Of a stretch of DNA of 64,000 bases, positions 25,181 through 32,667 are shown piece by piece. The notes beneath the pieces were generated by a model. It did not search any database. It was not told the origin of the DNA and was given only the letters and a program-made list of their open reading frames with translations. Origin of the DNA: Kordia sp. SMS9. Its GTDB lineage: Bacteria; Bacteroidota; Bacteroidia; Flavobacteriales; Flavobacteriaceae. The first letter of the stretch is position 1; each line of letters opens with the position of its first letter. The DNA lies in the NCBI RefSeq assembly GCF_003352465.1, contig NZ_CP031153.1, positions 1,540,465 through 1,604,464 of the forward strand. Reading direction: 5' to 3'. A program made the position numbers and the translations under genes.

Positions 25181-26941
25181 ATGAAAAAAACCATCTTAGC
25201 CATTGGTTTTTTATGGACTTTCGTCGCTCTTAGCCAAACTGATCAAGACTTGATCAATGTCGCTAATGGTGAGTCTCAGAAAGCAGTAAAACTACAGGAT
25301 TTTCAAGCAAATGAGAACACAGCTTATTATGATTTACTTTCGCATAGATTAGAGTTAGAGTTAGATCCTGAAAAACACTACATTAAAGGAGAAGTTACTA
25401 CAGAATTTCGCGTTTTAGAAAATACAGATACGATCGTTTTTGATTTATATGATAATTTAGAAGTGTCTTCCGTGACTGGAAATGATGAAAAACCACTACA
25501 GTTTATCCACGAAAATAACGAGCTTTCCATTTTATTTACAAATGATCTTTGCGAAACGGCAACACATACGTTAACGATTGCCTACGAAGGAACTCCTAAC
25601 AAGAATACAAGTGGCGACGGATTTGTCACAACAAAAACACGAAATAACATCCCATCATTATATACACTTTCTGAACCGTATGGTTCTAGCGAATGGTGGC
25701 CATGCAAACAAGACTTAAACGATAAAATAGATCAAATTGACGTCATCATTACGGCTCCTGCAGCTTACAAAGCTGTTTCCAACGGAATGGTAATATCAGA
25801 AACTCAAGAAGGAGCTTTGATGACGACGCATTGGCAACATAATTACCCAATTCCGACCTATTTAATTGGAATTGCCGTAACAGAGTATGAGGTTTTCTCG
25901 CAAACGATAGAAAGAAATGGACATAGTTTTGATATTGTAAATTATGTGTATCCTGAATCTAAAGACAAAGCCGAAGAGTATACCGAAGTGACGGTGGAAA
26001 TCATGAATTTGTTTCAAGACTTATTTGGGGAATATCCTTATAAAGATGAAAAATACGGTCACGCTGAGTTTGAATATGGCGGTGGTATGGAACATTCAAC
26101 GATTTCTTTTATGGGGAATTTTAGCAGATCGTTAATTGCGCACGAATTGGCACACCAATGGTTTGGAAACAAAGTGACATGTGAGTCTTGGAATCATATT
26201 TGGCTCAACGAAGGATTTGCCACGTATTTATCTGGATTGGTAGAACGTCATTTTGATGGAGAAGAAGATTTTATCAATTGGAAACGTGGAAAAATTGCAG
26301 ACATTACCACGTCGCGCGCTGGTTCTGTGTATATACAAGATGAAAAACTAGAGAATGTAGGGCGTATTTTTAGTTCTCGTTTGACCTATAATAAAGGTGC
26401 GATGGTGATTCACATGTTGCGTCAAAAATTAGGAGACGAAGTATTTTTTAAAGCGATCAGAAATTATTTAAACGATGAAGAATTGGCGTATGGATATGCA
26501 AATACAGACCAATTACAAGCACATTTAGAAAATACAAGCGGAGAAGATTTACAAGAATTTTTTAGCGATTGGATTTACGGACAAGGATATCCTTCGTATG
26601 ATGTAGCGTGGTATCAAGCGAGTACGAATGAATTGAATCTTACATTCAATCAAACACAATCGAGCAAAAAAGTAGATTTCTTTGAAATGAACGTTCCAGT
26701 TTTAGTAGTTGGTGCGCAAGGAGAAGAAAAATACCTTACAGTTGATCATACTTTCAACGGACAGGAATTTGCTATTAGTGTAGATTTTGAAATTGCAGAT
26801 ATTATTTTGGATCCCAAATTTGATATGATTTCTAAAAATAACACCATTAGAATTGACATTGATGCTGTTGCTGAATTGGAAATTCAATCTTCTATTGACA
26901 ATACGGCAAATAAAACTTCGCTGGTAACTGTTAAAAAATAA
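25181..26941 (+). CDS. Secreted M1-family metallopeptidase (aminopeptidase)
   Basis: A 586-aa zinc aminopeptidase from the ATG at 25181, which begins a good signal peptide (MKKTILAIGFLWTFVALSQ); a TTG 48 bp earlier would bury it. Zinc ligands His321 and His325 of HELAH and Glu344 of NEGFA have the exact 18-residue gluzincin spacing. The exopeptidase motif reads GGGMEH in place of the classic GAMEN, a form I recall in other Bacteroidota. The C-terminal 120 residues are beta-rich. It lacks the ERAP-like C-terminal domain of longer M1 enzymes. Probably periplasmic or exported; no T9SS domain. Confidence 0.92.
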   Translation: MKKTILAIGFLWTFVALSQTDQDLINVANGESQKAVKLQDFQANENTAYYDLLSHRLELELDPEKHYIKGEVTTEFRVLENTDTIVFDLYDNLEVSSVTGNDEKPLQFIHENNELSILFTNDLCETATHTLTIAYEGTPNKNTSGDGFVTTKTRNNIPSLYTLSEPYGSSEWWPCKQDLNDKIDQIDVIITAPAAYKAVSNGMVISETQEGALMTTHWQHNYPIPTYLIGIAVTEYEVFSQTIERNGHSFDIVNYVYPESKDKAEEYTEVTVEIMNLFQDLFGEYPYKDEKYGHAEFEYGGGMEHSTISFMGNFSRSLIAHELAHQWFGNKVTCESWNHIWLNEGFATYLSGLVERHFDGEEDFINWKRGKIADITTSRAGSVYIQDEKLENVGRIFSSRLTYNKGAMVIHMLRQKLGDEVFFKAIRNYLNDEELAYGYANTDQLQAHLENTSGEDLQEFFSDWIYGQGYPSYDVAWYQASTNELNLTFNQTQSSKKVDFFEMNVPVLVVGAQGEEKYLTVDHTFNGQEFAISVDFEIADIILDPKFDMISKNNTIRIDIDAVAELEIQSSIDNTANKTSLVTVKK

Positions 26942-27024
26942 CACATCACATACACTTTCTGAGTAAATATGGTAAAATCTGATTTTTAGGTTGCTGCTAT
27001 TTTTTTTAAGTAATCATAAAACCT

Positions 27025-27032
27025 TACTTTTG
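27025..27032 (+). promoter_or_regulatory. -7 box of rseP
   Basis: TACTTTTG, exact TAnnTTTG, 28 bp before the ATG. Confidence 0.5.
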
Positions 27033-27060
27033 TGCGTTCTATAAACATTTTACATTATAA

Positions 27061-28389
27061 ATGGGCGTATTTATTCAGATTACATCGTTTGTCTTAATCA
27101 TTTCAATTTTAGTAATTCTTCATGAATTAGGGCATTTCATACCAGCAAAACTTTTCAAAACAAAAGTTGAAAAATTCTACTTATTCTTTGATCCTTGGTT
27201 TTCTATTGTGAAAAAGAAAGTGGGTGACACCGTTTATGGAATTGGTTGGTTGCCTTTAGGTGGTTATGTAAAAATTGCCGGAATGATTGATGAAAGCATG
27301 GACAAAGAACAAATGGAAAAACCACCACAACCGTGGGAATTCCGTTCCAAACCCGCTTGGCAACGTTTAATTATTATGTTAGGTGGCGTTATTGTGAACT
27401 TTTTGTTAGCTTGGGTAATTTACATTTCCACATTTGTATACTATGGTGAATCGTATATTCCTGTAGACGAAATAAAAGATGGATTGTATGTAGATGAAAT
27501 TTCAGAGCAAATAGGATTGCGTACGGGCGATAAAATTCTTAAAATAGACGGGAAAGATGTTGAAAAACTAGACAAATACTTGTCTATTGATATTCTTTTA
27601 GGTGATGAAATGACGGTATTGCGCAATGGAAAAGAAGAAACCTTTCTGTTGAGTGATGAAGGTAAAAAAGCAGCTTTAGATAGTCAAGGAAGAAACTTTG
27701 TAAATCCACGTTTTGCACCTGTTATTACAGTAGATACTACCAAAACCAACGCTCGAGAAGCTGGATTGCTTACGAATGATGAAATTATTGCTGTAAACGG
27801 AACTAAGGTGCAGTTTTGGGATGAATTCACCAAAAACATAAAAGCAAATAAAAGTAAGGAAGTAACTATTACGCTAAAAAGGGACGGTCGTGAATTGATG
27901 TTTCCTGTAAAAGTTACAGATAGTGCCACTATTGGTGTTATATTGAATAGTGAAGAAGCGAAAGAGCGGTTGCTTGTCAAAAAAGAATATGGGTTTATAG
28001 AGGCGATCCCTAGAGGCTTTGAAGAAACGATCAACGTATTGGTACGTCAAGTAAAACAATTCAAGTTGATATTTAATCCTGTCATTCAAGGATACAAAAA
28101 AGTAAAAGGTCCAATTGGGATTGTAGAAATGATGCCACCTTCATGGAATTGGAAGTTCTTTTGGGGCTTTATGGCGATGTTTTCCGTGTGGTTAGCCTTT
28201 TTAAATATCTTACCTATACCAGCTTTGGATGGTGGTCATGTAATGTTTTTATTGTACGAAATCATTGTGGGAAAAGCACCTTCGCAGAAAGTCATGGAAA
28301 TTGGTCAAATCATAGGATTTGTGATCATCATGAGTTTAATGGTAGTCATCTTCGGAAACGACATTTGGAACTTGATCAAAGGCAGTTAA
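27061..28389 (+). CDS. rseP: RIP metalloprotease RseP (site-2 protease)
   Basis: A 442-aa inner-membrane zinc protease that cuts anti-sigma factors and remnant signal peptides inside the membrane. HELGH (21-25) lies in the first span; two PDZ domains fill about 120-300; the last part has the GPIGIVEMMPP region and the third zinc ligand in LDGGHV. Length suits RseP with two PDZ domains. The usual neighbours frr, dxr or bamA are not here. Confidence 0.93.
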   Translation: MGVFIQITSFVLIISILVILHELGHFIPAKLFKTKVEKFYLFFDPWFSIVKKKVGDTVYGIGWLPLGGYVKIAGMIDESMDKEQMEKPPQPWEFRSKPAWQRLIIMLGGVIVNFLLAWVIYISTFVYYGESYIPVDEIKDGLYVDEISEQIGLRTGDKILKIDGKDVEKLDKYLSIDILLGDEMTVLRNGKEETFLLSDEGKKAALDSQGRNFVNPRFAPVITVDTTKTNAREAGLLTNDEIIAVNGTKVQFWDEFTKNIKANKSKEVTITLKRDGRELMFPVKVTDSATIGVILNSEEAKERLLVKKEYGFIEAIPRGFEETINVLVRQVKQFKLIFNPVIQGYKKVKGPIGIVEMMPPSWNWKFFWGFMAMFSVWLAFLNILPIPALDGGHVMFLLYEIIVGKAPSQKVMEIGQIIGFVIIMSLMVVIFGNDIWNLIKGS

Positions 28390-28442
28390 GTCGTAGAAGC
28401 ATCAAACAAGTTAAAAGTTTTTCAATTTTTTAAATAATTTGT

Positions 28443-28472
28443 TTGTTCGAAATAAAAAATAGCATATATTTG
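28443..28472 (+). promoter_or_regulatory. Full Bacteroidota promoter of tRNA-Asn
   Basis: TTG (28443-28445), 19 bp spacer, TATATTTG (28465-28472). This is the best complete -33/-7 match noticed in the window and lies 22 bp before the tRNA. Confidence 0.75.
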
Positions 28473-28494
28473 CCCTCGCAAAAAGCAATAACAC

Positions 28495-28568
28495 TCCTCC
28501 TTAGCTCAGTTGGTTAGAGCATTTGACTGTTAATCAAAGGGTCCTTGGTTCGAGCCCAAGAGGGGGAG
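28495..28568 (+). tRNA. tRNA-Asn (GTT)
   Basis: A complete cloverleaf of 74 nt: acceptor TCCTCCT (28495-28501) pairs with AGGGGGA (28561-28567), the D-arm contains AGCTCAGTTGGTTAGAGC, the anticodon loop is CTGTTAA with anticodon GTT, and the T-arm has GGTTCGAGCC. G is at the discriminator position. CCA is not encoded (the genome reads CAA after it). Confidence 0.97.
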
Positions 28569-28578
28569 CAAAGCTTTC

Positions 28579-28607
28579 AAAAGCCATCCATTAGGGTGGC
28601 TTTTTTT
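28579..28607 (+). terminator. Terminator of tRNA-Asn
   Basis: Stem AAAAGCCATCC / GGGTGGCTTTT with one G-T pair and a 4-nt loop, ending in a run of T residues. Confidence 0.9.
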
Positions 28608-28657
28608 ATGTGTGTACTTCTCGTGAAACTGTGAATTTTTCCAAGTTGGTTATAATT

Positions 28658-28885
28658 TTAACATTTAGTCACACCAACCATGCACATAGAGTGATGCACT
28701 GAAATACAAGCTACGCATGTTACTTCATTCGTATTACAATTTAGCCATGTTGGGTCTGAGTTATCGCTTGGGTCATGTCCAGAATCAGTAGTGGTCTCTG
28801 TTCCTCCAAAATCATCACCACCAGTTATACTAAATTGATTCAACTTTGAGATTTGTTCCTTCTTAAATAAAAGTTTTTTTTTCAT
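28658..28885 (-). CDS. GG-leader RiPP precursor, class I lanthipeptide-like
   Basis: A 75-aa peptide. The leader MKKKLLFKKEQISKLNQF ends at ITGG (22-23), the style of Bacteroidota natural-product precursors with a double-Gly export site. The core is acidic and Thr/Ser-rich, then holds five Cys in the last 27 residues (CNTNEVTCVACISVHHSMC and a final C), as expected if thioether rings or disulfides form. No LanB, LanC, radical-SAM or peptidase-ABC gene is in the window, so maturation genes must be elsewhere or absent. Own promoter upstream. Confidence 0.7.
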   Translation of the reverse strand: MKKKLLFKKEQISKLNQFSITGGDDFGGTETTTDSGHDPSDNSDPTWLNCNTNEVTCVACISVHHSMCMVGVTKC

Positions 28886-28954
28886 ACGAATGCGGTTTTA
28901 AAATTCAGATTATTTCTCTGGTAAGAGTTTACATCTGACTGTTAACAATTTCAT

Positions 28955-28962
28955 CAAATATA
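28955..28962 (-). promoter_or_regulatory. -7 box of the RiPP precursor gene
   Basis: TATATTTG on the minus strand, exact TAnnTTTG. It gives a leader of about 65 nt. Confidence 0.5.
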
Positions 28963-29020
28963 AAAGGATATACAGCTAACTTTGTAAACTTCATTCTGTC
29001 AATTTATAAACTAGCCCTAA

Positions 29021-30718
29021 CTAACTGCTTTGATTATCAATTTTATGTAGATTTTTAATAAACGTTGACGGATATATGTTTGTCACTTTTTTAAATGCCC
29101 TAGAGAAAGGTTTTGCAGTTTTAAAACCACATTCTTTTGCAATAGCTTCAATTGTATAGGCTCTAAAACGGGTGTCATCTTTAAGTCGTTTTATGGAGTA
29201 CTGGACACGTAATTTTTTTATATATGTTGTGTAAGATTCATTCTTATACTCATTTATAATGTTAGAAAGATACGCTGTATTCGTATGCAGCTTTTTTGCC
29301 AAGAAAGGCAATGTGCAATTTTGTTGTAAAAACAAATGATCGCTTTCAAATTGTGTCAGTGCATCCAGAATTTGCTGAGTTTGTACTTCAGGAATTACTT
29401 TTTTTACGATATTAGCATCATTTTCTTTTGTTTCCTCAAGAAGTTTTTGAAAAGAAGCCTTATTTTTTTGTTCACGCCTTCTAAAAAATAAATATCCTAC
29501 AATAAGCGATATAACCAGTATTATTGAAAAAATATACCAACCTGTTTTCTTTTTGGAGATGTTTTTTAAAGCATCTTCTAATCTATAGATCCTTTTTTGA
29601 AGTATGCGTATTTTATCTTTTTGGTCTATGGATGCCTTGGTTTTTTCATTATCTGAATAGCGTTGCTCAGTATATGCAATTGCTAGCTGTGCATATTTTA
29701 TAGCATTTTTTAAATCTCCTTTTTGCTCATAACATTCTGATAGAAGTGAATAGGTAGAAGGTTTGTTTAATTTTTTTGAAGCGCCTCTAAAAAATGGTTC
29801 ACTTTTTTTAATATAATAAATGGCACTATCAGTTTGCTGTAATCTTAAAAATGTTTTTCCTTTGTAAAAGTAACTTTCTTGAAGTGTTTGCTGCACTTTT
29901 GTGACTTCATTCGTTTTTATCGAACGATTAAAATAAGTGAGTGCTGTTGCATAATTTTCTTTTATAAAAGCATGAATCCCAGATAAGTTTTCAAAATATG
30001 CAATTGTTTTCAGATCCTTTTCTTGAATTGCAAGTTGGAGTCCTTTTTGTGTGAAAAAAGAAAAAGAATCGAGTAATTTTTTTTGTTCTTTATAAAATGA
30101 ATATTTACGTAAGTATGTATTTCCTAAGCTTCTTATAATACTGAGTCTTAAATTATAATCAATAGTATCAGTTTCCACCTTTTTGTACAGTAAATTAAGT
30201 ATTATTAAAGCCTTGTCTAGTTCGCCCAAGGTATAATAAAGTGCTCCAATTTTATGTTCAATTTTTAGAATTAAATTTTTATTTTGTTCTAATTCTGCAA
30301 TTGCTAAAGCCTTAAAATAATAGTTTGATGCGTTATCATATTCTTTTTCCTTATAATAATAATATCCCTTTTTTTCATACACGTATGCCAGTTCTATCTT
30401 TTTTCCAATCTTAGCCAAATCATAAGCAGATTCTAGATATGAAAACGCTTTTTCTTTAGTTCCATGAAGAATTTGATGATGACACATTTTTAGAAAAGCA
30501 GTAAGTTTCTCTTCTCTTTTAGTTGCTTTTGGATAAAGCGCATCCAGATAAATTTTAGCAAGCTTAGGATTTGTTTTTCGGATAGATTCATAGGTGTTGG
30601 CTATCTGTTTAAATGAATACTTTTCCAAACTGTCAGATTCACTTTGTGGAGTTGTTTGACTATTACCAAACAATGGAGTTAAAATGTATAAGAATAATAA
30701 AAAAATAGCATTTTTCAT
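29021..30718 (-). CDS. TPR-containing membrane-anchored AraC-family regulator
   Basis: A 565-aa protein with a signal peptide (to about residue 21), a periplasmic array of tetratricopeptide-like helices (30-370), one membrane span (about 391-411, ending at FFRRREQKNK), a short linker and a cytoplasmic AraC-type double helix-turn-helix (about 455-560, with YLSNIINEYKNESYTTYI and ECGFKTAKPFSRAFKKVTN). It should sense an outside signal and act on DNA directly. This architecture is frequent in flavobacteria. It lies just upstream of the RiPP precursor on the same strand, with a separate promoter between them; regulation of the precursor is only a suggestion. Confidence 0.85.
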   Translation of the reverse strand: MKNAIFLLFLYILTPLFGNSQTTPQSESDSLEKYSFKQIANTYESIRKTNPKLAKIYLDALYPKATKREEKLTAFLKMCHHQILHGTKEKAFSYLESAYDLAKIGKKIELAYVYEKKGYYYYKEKEYDNASNYYFKALAIAELEQNKNLILKIEHKIGALYYTLGELDKALIILNLLYKKVETDTIDYNLRLSIIRSLGNTYLRKYSFYKEQKKLLDSFSFFTQKGLQLAIQEKDLKTIAYFENLSGIHAFIKENYATALTYFNRSIKTNEVTKVQQTLQESYFYKGKTFLRLQQTDSAIYYIKKSEPFFRGASKKLNKPSTYSLLSECYEQKGDLKNAIKYAQLAIAYTEQRYSDNEKTKASIDQKDKIRILQKRIYRLEDALKNISKKKTGWYIFSIILVISLIVGYLFFRRREQKNKASFQKLLEETKENDANIVKKVIPEVQTQQILDALTQFESDHLFLQQNCTLPFLAKKLHTNTAYLSNIINEYKNESYTTYIKKLRVQYSIKRLKDDTRFRAYTIEAIAKECGFKTAKPFSRAFKKVTNIYPSTFIKNLHKIDNQSS

Positions 30719-31200
30719 CTGAGAAGAAAATTTAGAAATAAGTAAAACTAGTAACGTATTTTATAAAAATAGGTACATTCTTTAAGATATCTAATTTTAA
30801 AATATTTTTTACGATCTTATATATGATCATGTAAGTAATCTGGTTGAACACTGAACACTTTGTAATATTTCTAAAACTGAATGCATGATTTTACTAGTGA
30901 TTTTGAAATTCAAAAATAGTTTTGGTTGAATTCAGTCGTTTTTGATTTGATCAACTCAATAGATCACTAATAAAGTTTTTTTGGGATGTAGAATATTAAA
31001 AATAATACCAGCACAAAATTTGAACCAAGTTGTAGAAAAACGTACTCACTGCATATTATGTAAGGATCAATAAAAGATAACTCGCCAACAATCAATTTTT
31101 TGGTTCAATAACAAGGAAGAGCGCAAACTATAAGGTTATTTTTCTCATTCAAAATAAGATTTTACCTCTCTATTTTTCTACTAAAATAGAGATTAGAGAA

Positions 31201-31223
31201 TTATACCAATTTACATTTAAAAT
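31201..31223. repeat. 23-bp repeat, copy 2
   Basis: Identical to 229-251. The palindromic partner arm is less well kept here (GTATGG at about 31228-31233). Confidence 0.7.
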
Positions 31224-31386
31224 TATTGTATGGTTTGCTCCAGCCAAAATATAATGATTGCAACTACAGAAGTATGACCAAAAATTAATGTTTTAAATGT
31301 TCATAAATTGACATATTTGCAAGCGAAAAAACAGGAATAAAAATTTGTTAACATATTCTTAACAAGAAAAAACATGCAAAAAAGCT

Positions 31387-31422
31387 CAAAAATCAACGCT
31401 TATTTCCAAAAATCAACGCTTA
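31387..31422. promoter_or_regulatory. Two direct repeats 20 bp apart upstream of the RHS operon
   Basis: CAAAAATCAACGCTTA occurs at 31387-31402 and 31407-31422. On the minus strand each contains AGCGTTGAT, eight of nine positions of the LytTR consensus, in the same CGTT-centred style as the repeats at 20019-20069. The pair ends 33 bp before the -7-like box TACTTTCG (31456-31463), the same distance as in the other locus. Confidence 0.5.
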
Positions 31423-31455
31423 CAAAAAACATTTTCCAATTTTAGTTGAAAAGAC

Positions 31456-31463
31456 TACTTTCG
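31456..31463 (+). promoter_or_regulatory. Candidate -7 box of the RHS operon
   Basis: TACTTTCG, seven of eight matches to TAnnTTTG, 51 bp before the first ATG. No TTG at -33 spacing, which fits activator dependence. Confidence 0.4.
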
Positions 31464-31514
31464 CGAATATTGCTTTTCAGAAACTAAAATTAGTTTTTAA
31501 TTTAACCTATATAC

Positions 31515-32048
31515 ATGAATAAAATAGCTATTTCCTTGTCCATACTTGCCGTACTATTGGCAACATTTGCAATCTTCTATCTTAAACCATCAAACGAATT
31601 AGTTTACGTAGATGTAAACAAACTTTTGGATGGATACAAGCGCACGGAAATTGTTCGCAATGACTTGCAACAAAAAACTAAACTGCTCACATCAAATGTT
31701 GATAGTTTAATTTCGGGTTGGCAAAAAGAGTTGAAAACTTATGAAAAAGAACGTTCTTCAATGTCAACAAAAGAAAAAGAACTCCAACAAGAGCTTCTAT
31801 CAAATAAGCAGCAACAAATCAATAATTATCAGCAAGCCGTTCAAAAGCAAGTAGCGGAAGAAGATCAAAAGGCTACGCAGACCGTCATTAATGATATTAA
31901 TGATTATGTAAAAGAATACGGTAAAAAAGGAGGATACCAAATCATATTTGGTGCAGGTGGCAATGGAAATATCATGTATGCTTCTGAGGGAACCGATTTA
32001 ACAGCACAAGTTTTAGAGGGTTTAAATAAAGAATTTGAAGGAAAGTAA
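31515..32048 (+). CDS. OmpH/Skp-like membrane-anchored protein
   Basis: A 177-aa protein: N-terminal hydrophobic segment (4-23), the LVYVDVNKLLDGYK start typical of OmpH/Skp, a long Gln/Lys/Glu-rich coiled coil (about 45-130) and a C-terminal beta part (YQIIFGAGGNGNIMYA). Skp proteins are periplasmic holdases for unfolded outer-membrane or exported proteins. Being first in an operon with two giant exported proteins suggests it is their dedicated chaperone. The next ATG is 3 bp after its stop. No cleavage site is clear, so it may stay anchored. Confidence 0.8.
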   Translation: MNKIAISLSILAVLLATFAIFYLKPSNELVYVDVNKLLDGYKRTEIVRNDLQQKTKLLTSNVDSLISGWQKELKTYEKERSSMSTKEKELQQELLSNKQQQINNYQQAVQKQVAEEDQKATQTVINDINDYVKEYGKKGGYQIIFGAGGNGNIMYASEGTDLTAQVLEGLNKEFEGK

Positions 32049-32051
32049 TTT

Positions 32052-32663
32052 ATGAATAAAAAGATACTTTTTTTACTACTTCCCATAGTTGTAATACTGT
32101 CTGGTTGTTCTAACAATACCTTTGATTCACAAACGGAATTGTTAGCATTTATTCAAGATGAGTCGAATGGTTTTCTTCAAGAAAAAACGGTGAACGGAAT
32201 TACATTTCAGCTATTGTATCGGCCTACCGATTTATTGGTGCATCAAGAGCTGACCAATCAAGATAAAAGCAGCATTCCAGCATTAAAAAACAGGTATAAT
32301 CAATATCTATATTTCAATCTATCAATGTCTCGAGGAACTAAAGAATTACTAAGTGCTTTGCCTAAAAATAAAAATGAATTCGGGCAAATGGTCAATGATC
32401 TTGCTTTTGGAATGGATCAAAAGGTAAATTTATTTACAAAGAAAAAAGACACTATAGAGATGGTAGATTTTATCTATCCAAGAATGTATGGGATGAGCAA
32501 TGCAACAACAATCATGTTGGTATACCCAAGAAATAAAGAAAAACTTCAAGGCGATTATTTACATCTAACCATTGAAGATTTTGGAACCAATACAGGAGAA
32601 GTAAAATTCAAAATTCCAACAGACATACTAAAACACGAACCAAAATTATCTTTTAAACAATAA
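32052..32663 (+). CDS. Lipoprotein of unknown function in the RHS operon
   Basis: A 203-aa lipoprotein with lipobox ILSGC (Cys19). No family is recognised. The mature part contains TVNGITFQLLYRPTDLLVHQEL, FNLSMSRGTKELL and a C-terminal beta section. The gene is 3 bp after the OmpH-like gene and 4 bp before the first giant gene. It may help surface display or secretion of the RHS proteins, judging only from position. Confidence 0.7.
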   Translation: MNKKILFLLLPIVVILSGCSNNTFDSQTELLAFIQDESNGFLQEKTVNGITFQLLYRPTDLLVHQELTNQDKSSIPALKNRYNQYLYFNLSMSRGTKELLSALPKNKNEFGQMVNDLAFGMDQKVNLFTKKKDTIEMVDFIYPRMYGMSNATTIMLVYPRNKEKLQGDYLHLTIEDFGTNTGEVKFKIPTDILKHEPKLSFKQ

Positions 32664-32667
32664 ATAG

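Larger units (their letters stand above)
30719..31514. other. 796-bp non-coding region before the RHS operon
   Basis: A+T-rich, with no convincing ORF on either strand. It holds the second copy of the 23-bp repeat (31201-31223), a pair of 16-bp direct repeats (31387-31422) and a -7-like box (31456-31463). Its size suggests a heavily regulated promoter for the RHS operon or a lost gene. Confidence 0.6.

Noticed and set aside
31387..31422. Direct repeats as a mini CRISPR array
   Set aside because: Only two 16-bp units with a 4-bp spacer and no cas genes; the arrangement fits regulator sites.
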